From contig DJRP01000023.1 in assembly GCA_002437815.1 (NCBI GenBank), positions 4,930 to 63,848 on the forward strand: DNA of 58,919 nt, in the 5' to 3' direction. Source of the stretch: Collinsella sp. UBA6357. GTDB lineage: Bacteria > Actinomycetota > Coriobacteriia > Coriobacteriales > Coriobacteriaceae. This document shows, in pieces, positions 33,605 through 42,031 of this stretch (the first letter of the stretch is position 1; the number at the start of each line of letters is the position of its first letter). A model generated the notes under the pieces. It made no database searches and was not told the origin of the DNA. It was given only the letters and a program-made list of their open reading frames with translations. The translations under genes were made by a program, and so were the position numbers.

Positions 33605-35806
33605 ATGGGTCCTCGCGAGCGCTCTCGTCGCCGCCGCGCTAAAACGCATACCCTTCCCGCTATCCTCGCCTCGCTGTTCGGCTTCCTGCTCATCGCAGGC
33701 ATCGCCTTCGGTATCGGCATGGTCGGAAACGTTCAGCGCTGGCTGTCGGATCTGCCGGATTACACCGACGCCAACGCGTACCTGGTGTCCGAGCCCACCG
33801 AGATCTTGGACACCAACGGCAACAAGCTCGCCAGCTTCTACACCCAAAACCGCAAGTCCATCACCCAGGACCAGGTGAGCCCCTACGTGCTCCAGGGCAC
33901 GGTAGACGTCGAGGACGAGCGCTTCTATGAGCACGGCGGCATCGACCTGTGGGGTATCGCCCGCGCCTCGGTCGCCACCCTCACCGGCGGCCACGAGGGT
34001 GCCTCGACTATCACCCAGCAGCTCGTGCGCAACACGATCCTGCAGGAGGAGCAGTTCGATTCCACCATCGAGCGCAAGGTCCGCGAGGCCTATATCGCCA
34101 TCAAGATGGAGGAGATCTACTCCAAAGACGAGATCCTCATGATGTATCTCAATACCATCTATTACGGACACGGCGCCTACGGCATCGAGGCCGCGGCCGA
34201 GACCTACCTGTCCAAGAGCGCCGCCGACCTCACCCTTTCCGAGGCCGCGCTGCTGATCGGCCTGCCCAACTCGCCGTCCCAGTACGACCCCACCGTCAAT
34301 CCCGATCTGGCACTCTCGCGCCGCAACAAGGTGCTCGACAACATGCTGCGCCTGGGGCACATCACCCAAGAAGACCACGACGCCGCCCAGGCCGAGCCCA
34401 TCACGCTCAACGTGACCGAGATTTCGGGCTCGGGCGTGGACGTGTACTCCCAGCCCTACTTCGTAGCCTACGTCAAGCAGCTGCTCGAGCAGGAGTTCTC
34501 GACCGACGTGCTGTTCAAAGGCGGCCTTACCGTCAAGACGACCATCGATCCCACGATGCAGGCGGTCGCCGAGAACGCCGTGCGCAACCAGCTCGACGTG
34601 CTGTCGCTCGATGGTCTCGATATGGGCATGGTCGTCATCGACCCCAAGACCGGCTACATCAAGTGCATGGTCGGCGGCTACGACTACAACGCCGACGAGA
34701 ACCACGTGAACCATGCCACCGCCAAGCGGCCCGTAGGCTCCACGTTCAAGGCGTTTACCCTCGCCACGGCCATCCAGGAGGGTATGAACCCCGACATCAC
34801 CGTCAACTCCAATTCTCCCCTCACCATCAAGAACAGCACCACCAAGGTCGAGAACTACGCCAACACCAGCTATGGCTATATCTCGCTCAAGCAGGCGACG
34901 GCCTACTCCTCCAACACGGCCTATGTACAGGTCGCAGACGCCATCGGCAACCAGAAGATCATCTCGCTCGTCAAGAAGCTTGGAATCGACACGGCCAAGG
35001 ACAACATCGAGGACGTGCCCGTCATGACGCTCGGTACCGGCTCGATCTCGCCGCTCGAGATGGCGGCAGCCTATGCGACCTTTGCAAACGGCGGCTACTA
35101 TCGCCAGCCCATCGCCATCACCGAGATCGATTCGCGCAGCGGCTCCACCCTCTACAAGCACACCGATAACCCACAGCAGGTGCTCACCGAAGGCGAGGCC
35201 GCCGCTGTCACCGACGTGCTTTCGGGCGTCATGAAGGGCCAGGGAACGGGTGCCTCCGGCGCGCTTTCCGTCGACCAGCCCTATGCTGGCAAGACCGGTA
35301 CCACCGACAACACCACCAACCTGTGGTTCTGCGGCTATACCCCCCAGCTCACTTGCGCGCTGTGGACCGGCTACTCGTCGGGCGAGATTCCCATCCAAAA
35401 GTGGGGCCAGGATCTTCTGGGCAACCAGACCAACCTCCCCGTATTCAAGAAGTTTATGGACACCACGCTCGCCGGTACCCAGCGTGAGGAATTTGCCACC
35501 GGCACTGCCCCGACGTACAAGAAGAACTCGGAGTGGAAGCTCTACAACACCAACGGCACGAGCAGCTCTTCGACAAAGAAAACCGATAGCGACGAGGGCG
35601 ACGCCGAGGCGACCACCACGACTACGACCACGACCACCACGACAACGACGACAGAAACCGGCAACGGTAACGGCAATGGCTCCACCGAGGGCGGCACCGA
35701 TACGGGTGCCGACAGCTCCGGTACCGGAACGGGCGGCGACGGCGGCACCGGAGACGGCGGAACCACCGATCCTGCCACACCGTCCACCAATCCCAGCGGG
35801 CAGTAA
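33605..35806 (+). CDS. Bifunctional penicillin-binding protein (PBP1A type)
   Basis: A 733-residue membrane enzyme that polymerises and cross-links peptidoglycan. It has a basic cytoplasmic start (MGPRERSRRRRAK), one membrane helix (about 18-42), a GT51 domain with the catalytic glutamate in DVEDERFYEHGGID, and a transpeptidase domain with S379-TFK, SSN near 435 and KTG near 563. The tail has 14 threonines in a row (670-683), encoded by mixed ACN codons, then a Gly/Asn/Thr/Ser-rich stretch. The ATG at 33605 follows GGAGG. Confidence 0.94.
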   Translation: MGPRERSRRRRAKTHTLPAILASLFGFLLIAGIAFGIGMVGNVQRWLSDLPDYTDANAYLVSEPTEILDTNGNKLASFYTQNRKSITQDQVSPYVLQGTVDVEDERFYEHGGIDLWGIARASVATLTGGHEGASTITQQLVRNTILQEEQFDSTIERKVREAYIAIKMEEIYSKDEILMMYLNTIYYGHGAYGIEAAAETYLSKSAADLTLSEAALLIGLPNSPSQYDPTVNPDLALSRRNKVLDNMLRLGHITQEDHDAAQAEPITLNVTEISGSGVDVYSQPYFVAYVKQLLEQEFSTDVLFKGGLTVKTTIDPTMQAVAENAVRNQLDVLSLDGLDMGMVVIDPKTGYIKCMVGGYDYNADENHVNHATAKRPVGSTFKAFTLATAIQEGMNPDITVNSNSPLTIKNSTTKVENYANTSYGYISLKQATAYSSNTAYVQVADAIGNQKIISLVKKLGIDTAKDNIEDVPVMTLGTGSISPLEMAAAYATFANGGYYRQPIAITEIDSRSGSTLYKHTDNPQQVLTEGEAAAVTDVLSGVMKGQGTGASGALSVDQPYAGKTGTTDNTTNLWFCGYTPQLTCALWTGYSSGEIPIQKWGQDLLGNQTNLPVFKKFMDTTLAGTQREEFATGTAPTYKKNSEWKLYNTNGTSSSSTKKTDSDEGDAEATTTTTTTTTTTTTTETGNGNGNGSTEGGTDTGADSSGTGTGGDGGTGDGGTTDPATPSTNPSGQ

Positions 35807-35810
35807 CGCA

Positions 35811-35848
35811 AACGCGCCCGGAACCCCCAAGGTTCCGGGCGCGTTTTT
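35811..35848. terminator. Bidirectional terminator between the PBP gene and argR
   Basis: AACGCGCCCGGAACC (35811-35825) pairs with GGTTCCGGGCGCGTT (35831-35845), followed by TTT. It serves the rightward PBP gene and probably also the convergent argR. Confidence 0.9.
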
Positions 35849-35868
35849 ACATGACGCGTCAGCTGACG

Positions 35869-36303
35869 CTATCGCGGATTGCTGAGCTTGTTGACCAGCG
35901 CCTCGAAGCGCTCGCCATCTTCAGAAGTCTGCGTGATGACCAGAATAGTGTCGTTGCCCGCCAGCGAGCCCAAGACGTCAGGCAGCTCGGCGGCATCGAC
36001 GGCCGCCGCAATACCCGACGCGGTACCGGGCTGCGCCTTGATGAGCACTAGGTTATCCGTGCGCAGGACGCCCGTTACCAGCTCGGAAACCATACGCTGC
36101 AGGTGCTGATCCTCGGCAAGCACATAGATACCCTCAGGAAGCTTACGCAGGCCCATATCGGCGATATCGCGCGACACCGTCGCCTGTGTGCAATCGAAGC
36201 CGCATGCCCGCAGCTCATCGACGAGCATACGCTGGGTCCTCACGTCCCTGTTGCGGACGATGTCGCGAATGGCATCTTGGCGTCCGTTGCGTTTCTTGGC
36301 CAT
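35869..36303 (-). CDS. argR: Arginine repressor
   Basis: A 144-residue ArgR. The N-terminal winged helix (RDIVRNRDVRTQRMLVDELRACG, then TQATVSRDIADMGLRK) binds DNA, and the C-terminal domain (GTASGIAAAVDAAELPDVLGSLAGNDTILVI) binds arginine and forms hexamers. It controls arginine synthesis and breakdown. The ATG at 36303 starts the typical N-terminus MAKKRNGRQDAI. A likely ARG box lies 77-90 bases upstream, suggesting autoregulation. No arg genes are next to it. Confidence 0.93.
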   Translation of the reverse strand: MAKKRNGRQDAIRDIVRNRDVRTQRMLVDELRACGFDCTQATVSRDIADMGLRKLPEGIYVLAEDQHLQRMVSELVTGVLRTDNLVLIKAQPGTASGIAAAVDAAELPDVLGSLAGNDTILVITQTSEDGERFEALVNKLSNPR

Positions 36304-36379
36304 ATCGATCTTCACCTCGGAGGTATTCAAAGCAGCATGAAAAACTGTTGGATAGTTTAACGCTCTTTGACCATTTTGG

Positions 36380-36393
36380 TGAATAAAAATGCA
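36380..36393. promoter_or_regulatory. Candidate ARG box
   Basis: TGAAT-AAAA-ATGCA matches the ARG box core TGAAT-N4-ATTCA with one change. It stands upstream of argR in an AT-rich stretch. A further half-site, TTTTATTCA, lies near 36449-36457 at the end of the next gene. Confidence 0.5.
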
Positions 36394-36440
36394 TTTTGAA
36401 ACAACAAACTGCAAGGAATGGCAAAGCTATGTAGCAAAAA

Positions 36441-37616
36441 TCACGCAGTTTTATTCATGGAAAGGTTCAGAAAATCCGCGAGATGGGACCGCAGGACGCA
36501 CGAGAAGACGCGTCCCGATTCGATGGGTTTGAACATCATTCCCAGACCTTTGCGGGTCATTTTAAGCGATGCGACCACGCGCCGGGTCCTATCGCTGTCG
36601 AGCATATCACGGAGCCGGGCATTGCGCTCGATAGACGAGATGGAATGCGGGCTTAGGCACAGATTCTCGATGCACGAGACCAGCTGATCATAATAAACCC
36701 GTCCGCAGGCGAGCACCGCCTCCGGCGAATCATCGAGCCCCAGCTGGCGCAACAGCCCATCAAGCTCCTCCGCCTCCAGGCAAGCACGACTAAACATCAT
36801 GGGGTCAAATGTCTCGGCAATCGAAGGAGCCGATGTATGGAATACAGCTTGCTCCTCTCCAGCGATGCAACCAGACAGACCCAGAAAATGGCACATAGCC
36901 CCCAAAGAAGATACGTCACAAACGCGAGGGAAGCGCTCCCATAGGTCTCGACGTACCAGCGCACCCGTAACTTGACCCACGAGCCCGCTTTCCACTACGC
37001 GTGAGAATTCGTTCCTGAGGGCATCGCGACCAACGAGACTCACGGACCCCAGCGAAGCAACATGAGAGTGTCGTTCGCGATGGATATCGTAGCGGTCATA
37101 CGAAACGGAAGGGAAGACGATATCGGCACCCGTCTCCTGGGCTCGGGAAAGCATGTTTTCCAATGCATCGGGGGCAAACCACTCAAAATCTCGCATCAGC
37201 ATGACGTGCGATCCGCGCGCACGATCAAGTGCAGCGGCAGCACATTCAGCAAGATCAGCGCCCGCATCGGGCATAAGGTCGATATGGATATCTCTATCGG
37301 CGACCAGTTGTAGGGAATGCGCCACGCCGGGAGCAACATCATGATACGAAACGATCAACTGCAAATCGTGAATATTTTGACCTTGAACGCTCTCGATCGC
37401 ACGTACCACGTACTGCGAAGCACCCTCGAGCACGAGGATGACCGAGATACGAGGAACAGCTGCACGTCGAGTCAAAGTTCCCAACCTTTCACGGGCACTA
37501 CCAAAACAAAACTCATGGTAACACCGGCTGCAAAGCACACCGAGACGTCCCCGACCATGCATCCCAAGAACAGATGTTGCACACGTTGCGCACAAAAAAG
37601 GGGCACCGAACGGCAC
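36441..37616 (-). CDS. GT2-like protein with N-terminal zinc-ribbon cysteines
   Basis: From about residue 55 the protein reads VPRISVILVLEGASQYVVRAIESVQGQ, the start of a GT-A (family 2) glycosyltransferase fold. The DXD-type metal motif is not obvious (MRDFEWF stands near it), so activity is unsure. Before this, CATC and CSRC, 17 residues apart, look like a zinc ribbon. The start is uncertain: the GTG at 37616 lies in a terminator-like hairpin and has no ribosome-binding site, while the ATG at 37562 would lose the first cysteine pair. Confidence 0.65.
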   Translation of the reverse strand: MPFGAPFLCATCATSVLGMHGRGRLGVLCSRCYHEFCFGSARERLGTLTRRAAVPRISVILVLEGASQYVVRAIESVQGQNIHDLQLIVSYHDVAPGVAHSLQLVADRDIHIDLMPDAGADLAECAAAALDRARGSHVMLMRDFEWFAPDALENMLSRAQETGADIVFPSVSYDRYDIHRERHSHVASLGSVSLVGRDALRNEFSRVVESGLVGQVTGALVRRDLWERFPRVCDVSSLGAMCHFLGLSGCIAGEEQAVFHTSAPSIAETFDPMMFSRACLEAEELDGLLRQLGLDDSPEAVLACGRVYYDQLVSCIENLCLSPHSISSIERNARLRDMLDSDRTRRVVASLKMTRKGLGMMFKPIESGRVFSCVLRSHLADFLNLSMNKTA

Positions 37617-37618
37617 CC
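37594..37618 (-). terminator. Terminator of truA
   Basis: Leftward GGGTGCCG-TT-CGGTGCCC then TTTTTT, 29 bases after the truA stop. The stem has two G-U pairs. It overlaps the first codons of the longest version of the next gene. Confidence 0.7.
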
Positions 37619-37646
37619 ATAAACATGAAGCTAAAGCGGGCAGATA

Positions 37647-38471
37647 TCATGCAAGAACGGTTAGCTCCCCTGGTTCATAGGCAACCCCCATGAACGTCAG
37701 CCCGCAGGCCGGAGCTGTCGGCCCTGCCGCCTGTCGATCGCAGGCATCGATAACTTCGCGCATCCAAGACGGTTCGCGACGATGGCTGCCGATCTCAACA
37801 AGCGTGCCGACGATCGTGCGAACCATCGAATGCAAGAACGCGTTGCCCTCGATGGTAAAAGTCAAAACCTCTTCGCCAAACACGACTTCGTGACCAAACT
37901 CGGCGCGCATCACACAGCGATGCGTAGGCTTGCCCACAGCAGAGGCCACCTTGCAAAAACTCTTAAAATCCTGTTCTCCCATAAGGGCAGGACACGCCTG
38001 AGCCATAGCCTGAACATCAAGCGGATACCGCGTCCACCATACGGCACCCCGCGAAAGGACGGGACGGGCATCACGGGCAGCGATCCGATAGGTATACGTT
38101 CGAGAGCATGCATCAAAGCGGGCCGAGAAGCCCTTTCGAGCCGTGTAGACCTCATTAACGGCAATATCCTTAGGAAGCAGGGCATCCATAGCCCTCAGCC
38201 ATCTGCGCCTCGTCAGCGCGAGCTCAGACGCCATCACGGGGAAACTGACATACTGCGCCACTGCGTGCACTCCGGCATCGGTGCGGCCCGCACACGTCAG
38301 ATCGATGGAACGCCTCAGAAGCGTCTCGATCGCACGGCGCAGCTCGCCGGCAACCGTAGTCTGACCAGGCTGCTCGGCAAAACCACTGTACGCAGAACCG
38401 TCATAGGCGACCCGCAGAACCAACGTAGCTTCAAGCTCATCAGGGGTGTTGACAGCAGATACTTGAACCAT
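37647..38471 (-). CDS. truA: tRNA pseudouridine synthase A
   Basis: A 274-residue TruA that makes pseudouridine at positions 38-40 of tRNA anticodon arms. The catalytic aspartate is in CAGRTDAGVHA (near residue 62), and the family's RVAYDGSAYSGFAEQPGQ, and later GNAFLHSMVRTIVGTLVEIG, are present. It follows rplQ at the end of the ribosomal operon, its usual place, but a terminator stands between them. Confidence 0.95.
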   Translation of the reverse strand: MVQVSAVNTPDELEATLVLRVAYDGSAYSGFAEQPGQTTVAGELRRAIETLLRRSIDLTCAGRTDAGVHAVAQYVSFPVMASELALTRRRWLRAMDALLPKDIAVNEVYTARKGFSARFDACSRTYTYRIAARDARPVLSRGAVWWTRYPLDVQAMAQACPALMGEQDFKSFCKVASAVGKPTHRCVMRAEFGHEVVFGEEVLTFTIEGNAFLHSMVRTIVGTLVEIGSHRREPSWMREVIDACDRQAAGPTAPACGLTFMGVAYEPGELTVLA

Positions 38472-38515
38472 GGGAGTCTCCCCCGCTCACGCGCCACTCG
38501 GCGCAAAACCTCGAC

Positions 38516-38547
38516 ATAAAAAGAGGGGCACGCAAAGCGTACCCCTC
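38516..38547 (-). terminator. Terminator of the alpha operon (after rplQ)
   Basis: GAGGGGTACGC-TTT-GCGTGCCCCTC followed by TTTTTATG, read leftward, 28 bases after the rplQ stop. It separates the ribosomal operon from truA. Confidence 0.9.
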
Positions 38548-38574
38548 AAAATATAGCCTTTGCAGACGATAAGT

Positions 38575-38979
38575 CTACTCAGCAGCCTTCTCGGCCTTCT
38601 TGGCCTTGGGCGTGCAGGGCTCAGTGACGAGCTCCATGATAACGATAGGAGCATTGTCGCCCTTACGCTTACCCAGCTTCAAGATACGGGTGTAACCGCC
38701 GTTGCGGTCCTGCCACATACCCTGAGCGGCCTTGTCGAAAATCTCGGCCACGAGCTGCTTGTCACCCAGCTTGGCGATAGCAAGACGACGAGAGTGCAGG
38801 TCGCCCTTCTTGGCCCAAGTGATGATCGGCTCGACAACGGAGCGCAGCGCCTTAGCGCGGGTCTCGGTGGTCTTGATGCGATCGTTCTCGAAGAGGGCCT
38901 TGGCCAGGCTCTTCTTCATGGCCTTGGTGTGGCTCGCATCGGTGCCGAGCTTAAGGCCCTTCTTAACGTTATGACGCAT
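38575..38979 (-). CDS. rplQ: Ribosomal protein L17
   Basis: A 134-residue L17 of the large subunit. The opening MRHNVKKGLKLGTDASHTKAMKKSLAKAL and the central KTTETRAKALRSVVEPII are typical. It has a charged Lys/Ala tail of about 15 residues. It is the last gene of the spc-alpha operon, 30 bases after rpoA. Confidence 0.95.
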   Translation of the reverse strand: MRHNVKKGLKLGTDASHTKAMKKSLAKALFENDRIKTTETRAKALRSVVEPIITWAKKGDLHSRRLAIAKLGDKQLVAEIFDKAAQGMWQDRNGGYTRILKLGKRKGDNAPIVIMELVTEPCTPKAKKAEKAAE

Positions 38980-39009
38980 GGTCTAGTTTCTCCTCAAATA
39001 TGCGAAGCA

Positions 39010-39951
39010 TTAAGCCTTAAGGCTCAGGCCCATGGACTCAAGCTTGTCCTTCACTTCCTCGATCGACTTAACACCGAAGTTACGGATGTTGAGCAGATCG
39101 TTCTCCGAGAACTCAACGAGCTGACGGACCGAGTGAATGCTGGCGCGCTTAAGGCAGTTGTAGGAACGGACGGAAAGATCCAAATCCTCGATCTGCTTGT
39201 CCAGCTCGGCGTTGTCGTTGGTGACCTCGGGAGCGAAGATCGAAGCCTCCTCCTCGACCTCGGGGGTCTCGGCAAGGTTCATAAAGGCGGCCATATGCTG
39301 GTTAATGATATTGGCAGCCTGAACCACGGCATCGCGAGGAGCGATAGCGCCGTTGGTCTCGATCTCGAGGACAAGGCGGTCGTAATCGGTGTGCTGACCG
39401 ACACGGCAAGCCTCGACGAGCTTGGCGCAGCGGCTCACCGGCGAATACAGCGAGTCAACGTGAATCACGCCGATGGGATCGTTATCGCGCTTGTTAGCCT
39501 CGCCGGCAACATAACCGCGACCGTATCCGATGCGCATGCTCATGGTGAGATGGCCACCCTCGGTGAGCGTAGCGATATGCTGCTCAGGGTTCACCAACTC
39601 AAACTCGGACGGAATAAAGAAGTCCGCACCGGTGACCTCGCAGGGGCCGTCAACGGAAATCGTGGCGGTCGCCTCGTCGGTCGTGCCGAGAGCCTTGAAG
39701 ACAAGACCCTTGACGTTCAGGACGATATCGGTGACATCCTCGACCATATTGGGAATGGTCATGAACTCATGCTGAGCGCCATCGATCTGAATGGCCTCAA
39801 CGGCCGCGCCCTCCAAAGAAGAGAGCAGAACACGGCGCAGCGAGTTACCGAGCGTATCGCCGTAACCGCGCTCAAGCGGCTCGACGGAAACGCGGGCGGA
39901 CGTCTCGTTGATCTCCTCGACCTGAACCTGAGGCCTAATGAATTCTGACAT
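39010..39951 (-). CDS. rpoA: RNA polymerase alpha subunit
   Basis: A 313-residue alpha subunit. The N-terminal domain (YGDTLGNSLRRVLLSSLEGAA) dimerises and nucleates core assembly, and the C-terminal domain (LDLSVRSYNCLKRASIHSVRQL) contacts UP elements and activators. An acidic linker (EEEASIFAPEVTNDNAELDKQ) joins them. It lies between rpsD and rplQ, the usual order. Confidence 0.97.
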   Translation of the reverse strand: MSEFIRPQVQVEEINETSARVSVEPLERGYGDTLGNSLRRVLLSSLEGAAVEAIQIDGAQHEFMTIPNMVEDVTDIVLNVKGLVFKALGTTDEATATISVDGPCEVTGADFFIPSEFELVNPEQHIATLTEGGHLTMSMRIGYGRGYVAGEANKRDNDPIGVIHVDSLYSPVSRCAKLVEACRVGQHTDYDRLVLEIETNGAIAPRDAVVQAANIINQHMAAFMNLAETPEVEEEASIFAPEVTNDNAELDKQIEDLDLSVRSYNCLKRASIHSVRQLVEFSENDLLNIRNFGVKSIEEVKDKLESMGLSLKA

Positions 39952-39983
39952 GTATTACCTCCAGCCTCAGCAGCCCGGATGGA

Positions 39984-40580
39984 CTACTTAGAGTAGAGCT
40001 CGACGATGAGCTGCTCGTTGATATCACCGCTGATCTGCTCACGCGTCGGCAGAGCGAGCACGTTACCAGACAGCTTCTCGATATCGACCTCGAGCCAGCC
40101 AGGAACCTCGAAGCGCTCGGAGGAAATCAGAGCCTCCTTGATGGGGAGAAGATCACGGAACTTCTCGCCCACGGCGACGACGTCGCCGGCCTTAACGCGG
40201 TAGGACGGGATGTCCACGCGCTTACCGTTTACGGTGAAGTGACCGTGACGGACAGACTGACGAGCCTCTTTGCGGGTGCGAGCGAAGCCAAGACGGAAGA
40301 CGACGTTGTCGAGACGAGACTCAAGAATGATCATGAGGTTCTCGCCGGTAACACCGTTCATCTTACGAGCTTTGTTGAAGTAGCCGTGGAACTGCTTCTC
40401 GAGAACGCCGTAGATGAACTTGACCTTCTGCTTCTCGCGCAGCTGCATGCCGTACTCAGACTCTTTGCGACGGCGCTTGGGCTGACGGATAGATTCTTTC
40501 TTGCTGCTGTAACCGAGCTCAGCGGGATCGATCCCGAGCTGACGGCAGCGCTTAAGAACAGGAGTCCTGTCGATTGCCAT
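39984..40580 (-). CDS. rpsD: Ribosomal protein S4
   Basis: A 198-residue S4 that nucleates 30S assembly. The S4 RNA-binding domain lies near residues 90-150 (SRLDNVVFRLGFARTRKEARQSVRHGHFTVNGKRVDIPSY). The N-terminus, DRTPVLKRCRQLGIDPAELGYSSKK, lacks the zinc cysteines of some S4 forms. In many bacteria S4 autoregulates this operon. Confidence 0.96.
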   Translation of the reverse strand: MAIDRTPVLKRCRQLGIDPAELGYSSKKESIRQPKRRRKESEYGMQLREKQKVKFIYGVLEKQFHGYFNKARKMNGVTGENLMIILESRLDNVVFRLGFARTRKEARQSVRHGHFTVNGKRVDIPSYRVKAGDVVAVGEKFRDLLPIKEALISSERFEVPGWLEVDIEKLSGNVLALPTREQISGDINEQLIVELYSK

Positions 40581-40599
40581 ATTGAAACGATCCTTTCAG

Positions 40600-41004
40600 T
40601 TACACGCGGCGACGCTTCTTGGGGCGGCAGCCGTTGTGCGGAATGGGGGTCTTGTCCTGGATGCTCGAGACCTCGAGGCCAGCGGCCTGGAGGGAGCGGA
40701 TGGCGGTCTCGCGACCAGAGCCGGGGCCCTTGACGAAGACAGCGACCTTCTTCATGCCGTGCTCCATGGCCTGCTTGGCAGCAGCCTCGGCAGCCATCTG
40801 GGCAGCGAACGGCGTGGACTTACGGGAGCCCTTGAAGCCCACCTGGCCAGCCGACTTCCAGGAAATGACGTTGCCCTGGGGATCGGTGATCGAAACGATC
40901 GTATTGTTGAACGTAGAACGAATGTGAGCCTGGCCCACGGAAATGTTCTTACGGTCCGCGCGCTTCAGACGGGCAGCGCGAACGTTCTTCTTAGCAGTAG
41001 CCAT
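40600..41004 (-). CDS. rpsK: Ribosomal protein S11
   Basis: A 134-residue S11 of the 30S platform. Its body from NISVGQAHIRSTFNNTIVSITDPQGNVISW to the C-terminal SIQDKTPIPHNGCRPKKRRRV is standard. It lies 14 bases downstream of rpsM. Confidence 0.97.
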   Translation of the reverse strand: MATAKKNVRAARLKRADRKNISVGQAHIRSTFNNTIVSITDPQGNVISWKSAGQVGFKGSRKSTPFAAQMAAEAAAKQAMEHGMKKVAVFVKGPGSGRETAIRSLQAAGLEVSSIQDKTPIPHNGCRPKKRRRV

Positions 41005-41018
41005 CTATCTAGCGCTCC

Positions 41019-41393
41019 TTATTTCTTCTTCTTAGCACCGATCTGACGCTTCGGGCCCTTGCGGGTACGAGCGTTAGTGTGGGTGCGCTGACCGCGGACC
41101 GGGAGGCCCTTGCGGTGACGAAGGCCGCGGTTGCAGCCGATGTCCATAAGGCGCTTGACATTCTGGTTGCGATCGCGACGAAGGTCGCCCTCAACCATGA
41201 TGTGGTTCTTATCGATATACTCGCGGATGGCGTTAACCTCATCCTCGGTGAGGTCCTTAACGCGCGTATCCACGTTGATGTTGCACTCGACGCAGATCTT
41301 CGTCGCAGTGGTGCGGCCGATGCCGTAAATGTAGGTCAAACCGATCTCAACGCGCTTCTCACGCGGGAGGTCGACACCATTAATACGGGCCAA
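41019..41393 (-). CDS. rpsM: Ribosomal protein S13
   Basis: A 124-residue S13 of the 30S head that contacts the P-site tRNA. Recognised by MARINGVDLPREKRVEIGLTYIYGIGR and the C-terminal RHRKGLPVRGQRTHTNARTRKG. It follows rpmJ in the usual order. Confidence 0.97.
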   Translation of the reverse strand: MARINGVDLPREKRVEIGLTYIYGIGRTTATKICVECNINVDTRVKDLTEDEVNAIREYIDKNHIMVEGDLRRDRNQNVKRLMDIGCNRGLRHRKGLPVRGQRTHTNARTRKGPKRQIGAKKKK

Positions 41394-41407
41394 CGTAGTC
41401 TCCTCTC

Positions 41408-41521
41408 TTAACCCTGACGCTGCTTATGACGGGGGTTCTCGCAAATAACGAGGACCTTGCCGTGGCGCCTGATGATTTTGCACTTATCGCACATCTTCTT
41501 GACCGAAGGACGTACCTTCAT
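41408..41521 (-). CDS. rpmJ: Ribosomal protein L36
   Basis: A 37-residue protein (ATG 41521, stop TAA 41410-41408). It starts MKVRPSVKKMCDKCKIIRRHG and ends with a CENPRHKQRQG tail, with the zinc set C11, C14, C27 and H32 in place. It lies between infA and rpsM, as in most bacteria. RBS AAAGGAAG precedes the ATG. Confidence 0.96.
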   Translation of the reverse strand: MKVRPSVKKMCDKCKIIRRHGKVLVICENPRHKQRQG

Positions 41522-41609
41522 CGTTCTTCCTTTCGGTAGCGCTCAAACTACTTCCCTACTATCTACTCGCCCAGCCGCAGGCGTTAATTAACTTATGGCT
41601 GGTCTACAT

Positions 41610-41660
41610 GCGCAATCCGACCGTAGGTTGAGCTAAGCCTGCGATCGGTGGGCATTGCGC
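41610..41660 (-). promoter_or_regulatory. Stem-loop between infA and rpmJ
   Basis: In the 152-base gap inside the operon, GCGCAAT (41660-41654) and ATTGCGC (41616-41610) form the base of a stem extended by ACCGA/CGGT pairs. It could be a leader, a processing site or an attenuator for the rpmJ-rpsM-rpsK-rpsD-rpoA-rplQ part. Confidence 0.4.
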
Positions 41661-41673
41661 GTGTCTCGCGTCG

Positions 41674-41892
41674 CTATTTATAGCGATAGGTGATGCGCCC
41701 ACGGGTAAGGTCGTACGGGGAAAGCTCCACGACAACCCTGTCTCCGGGGAGAATACGGATGTAGTTCATTCGGATCTTGCCGGAAATGTTGCACAGAACC
41801 GAATGACCGTTCTCGAGCTCGACCTTAAACATGGCATTGGGCAGCGGTTCCTTAACCGTACCCTCAAGCTCAATTGCGTCTTCCTTCTTCAC
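41674..41892 (-). CDS. infA: Translation initiation factor IF-1
   Basis: A 72-residue S1/OB-fold factor that binds the 30S A site. The sequence KKEDAIELEGTVKEPLPNAMFKVELENGHSVLCNISGKIR is standard. The GTG at 41892 gives the canonical length of 72 residues and has AGAAAG nine bases upstream; the TTG at 41898 would add two residues. Confidence 0.95.
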   Translation of the reverse strand: MKKEDAIELEGTVKEPLPNAMFKVELENGHSVLCNISGKIRMNYIRILPGDRVVVELSPYDLTRGRITYRYK

Positions 41893-42031
41893 AAGCAATC
41901 ATCTTTCTCTAGAAAACGACAGCGATTGAGTATTCTACAACACGCGTTCACGTGACGTAATATCTTCGTAATGGCTCCATAACTAGGGTTGGAACCACTC
42001 ATCATTTCATAGCACGGTCAAAATCAACCGA

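Noticed and set aside
33566..35830. Leftward open frame of about 750 codons opposite the PBP gene
   Set aside because: Valine/glycine-rich mirror of the PBP; the PBP has all catalytic motifs and a ribosome-binding site.
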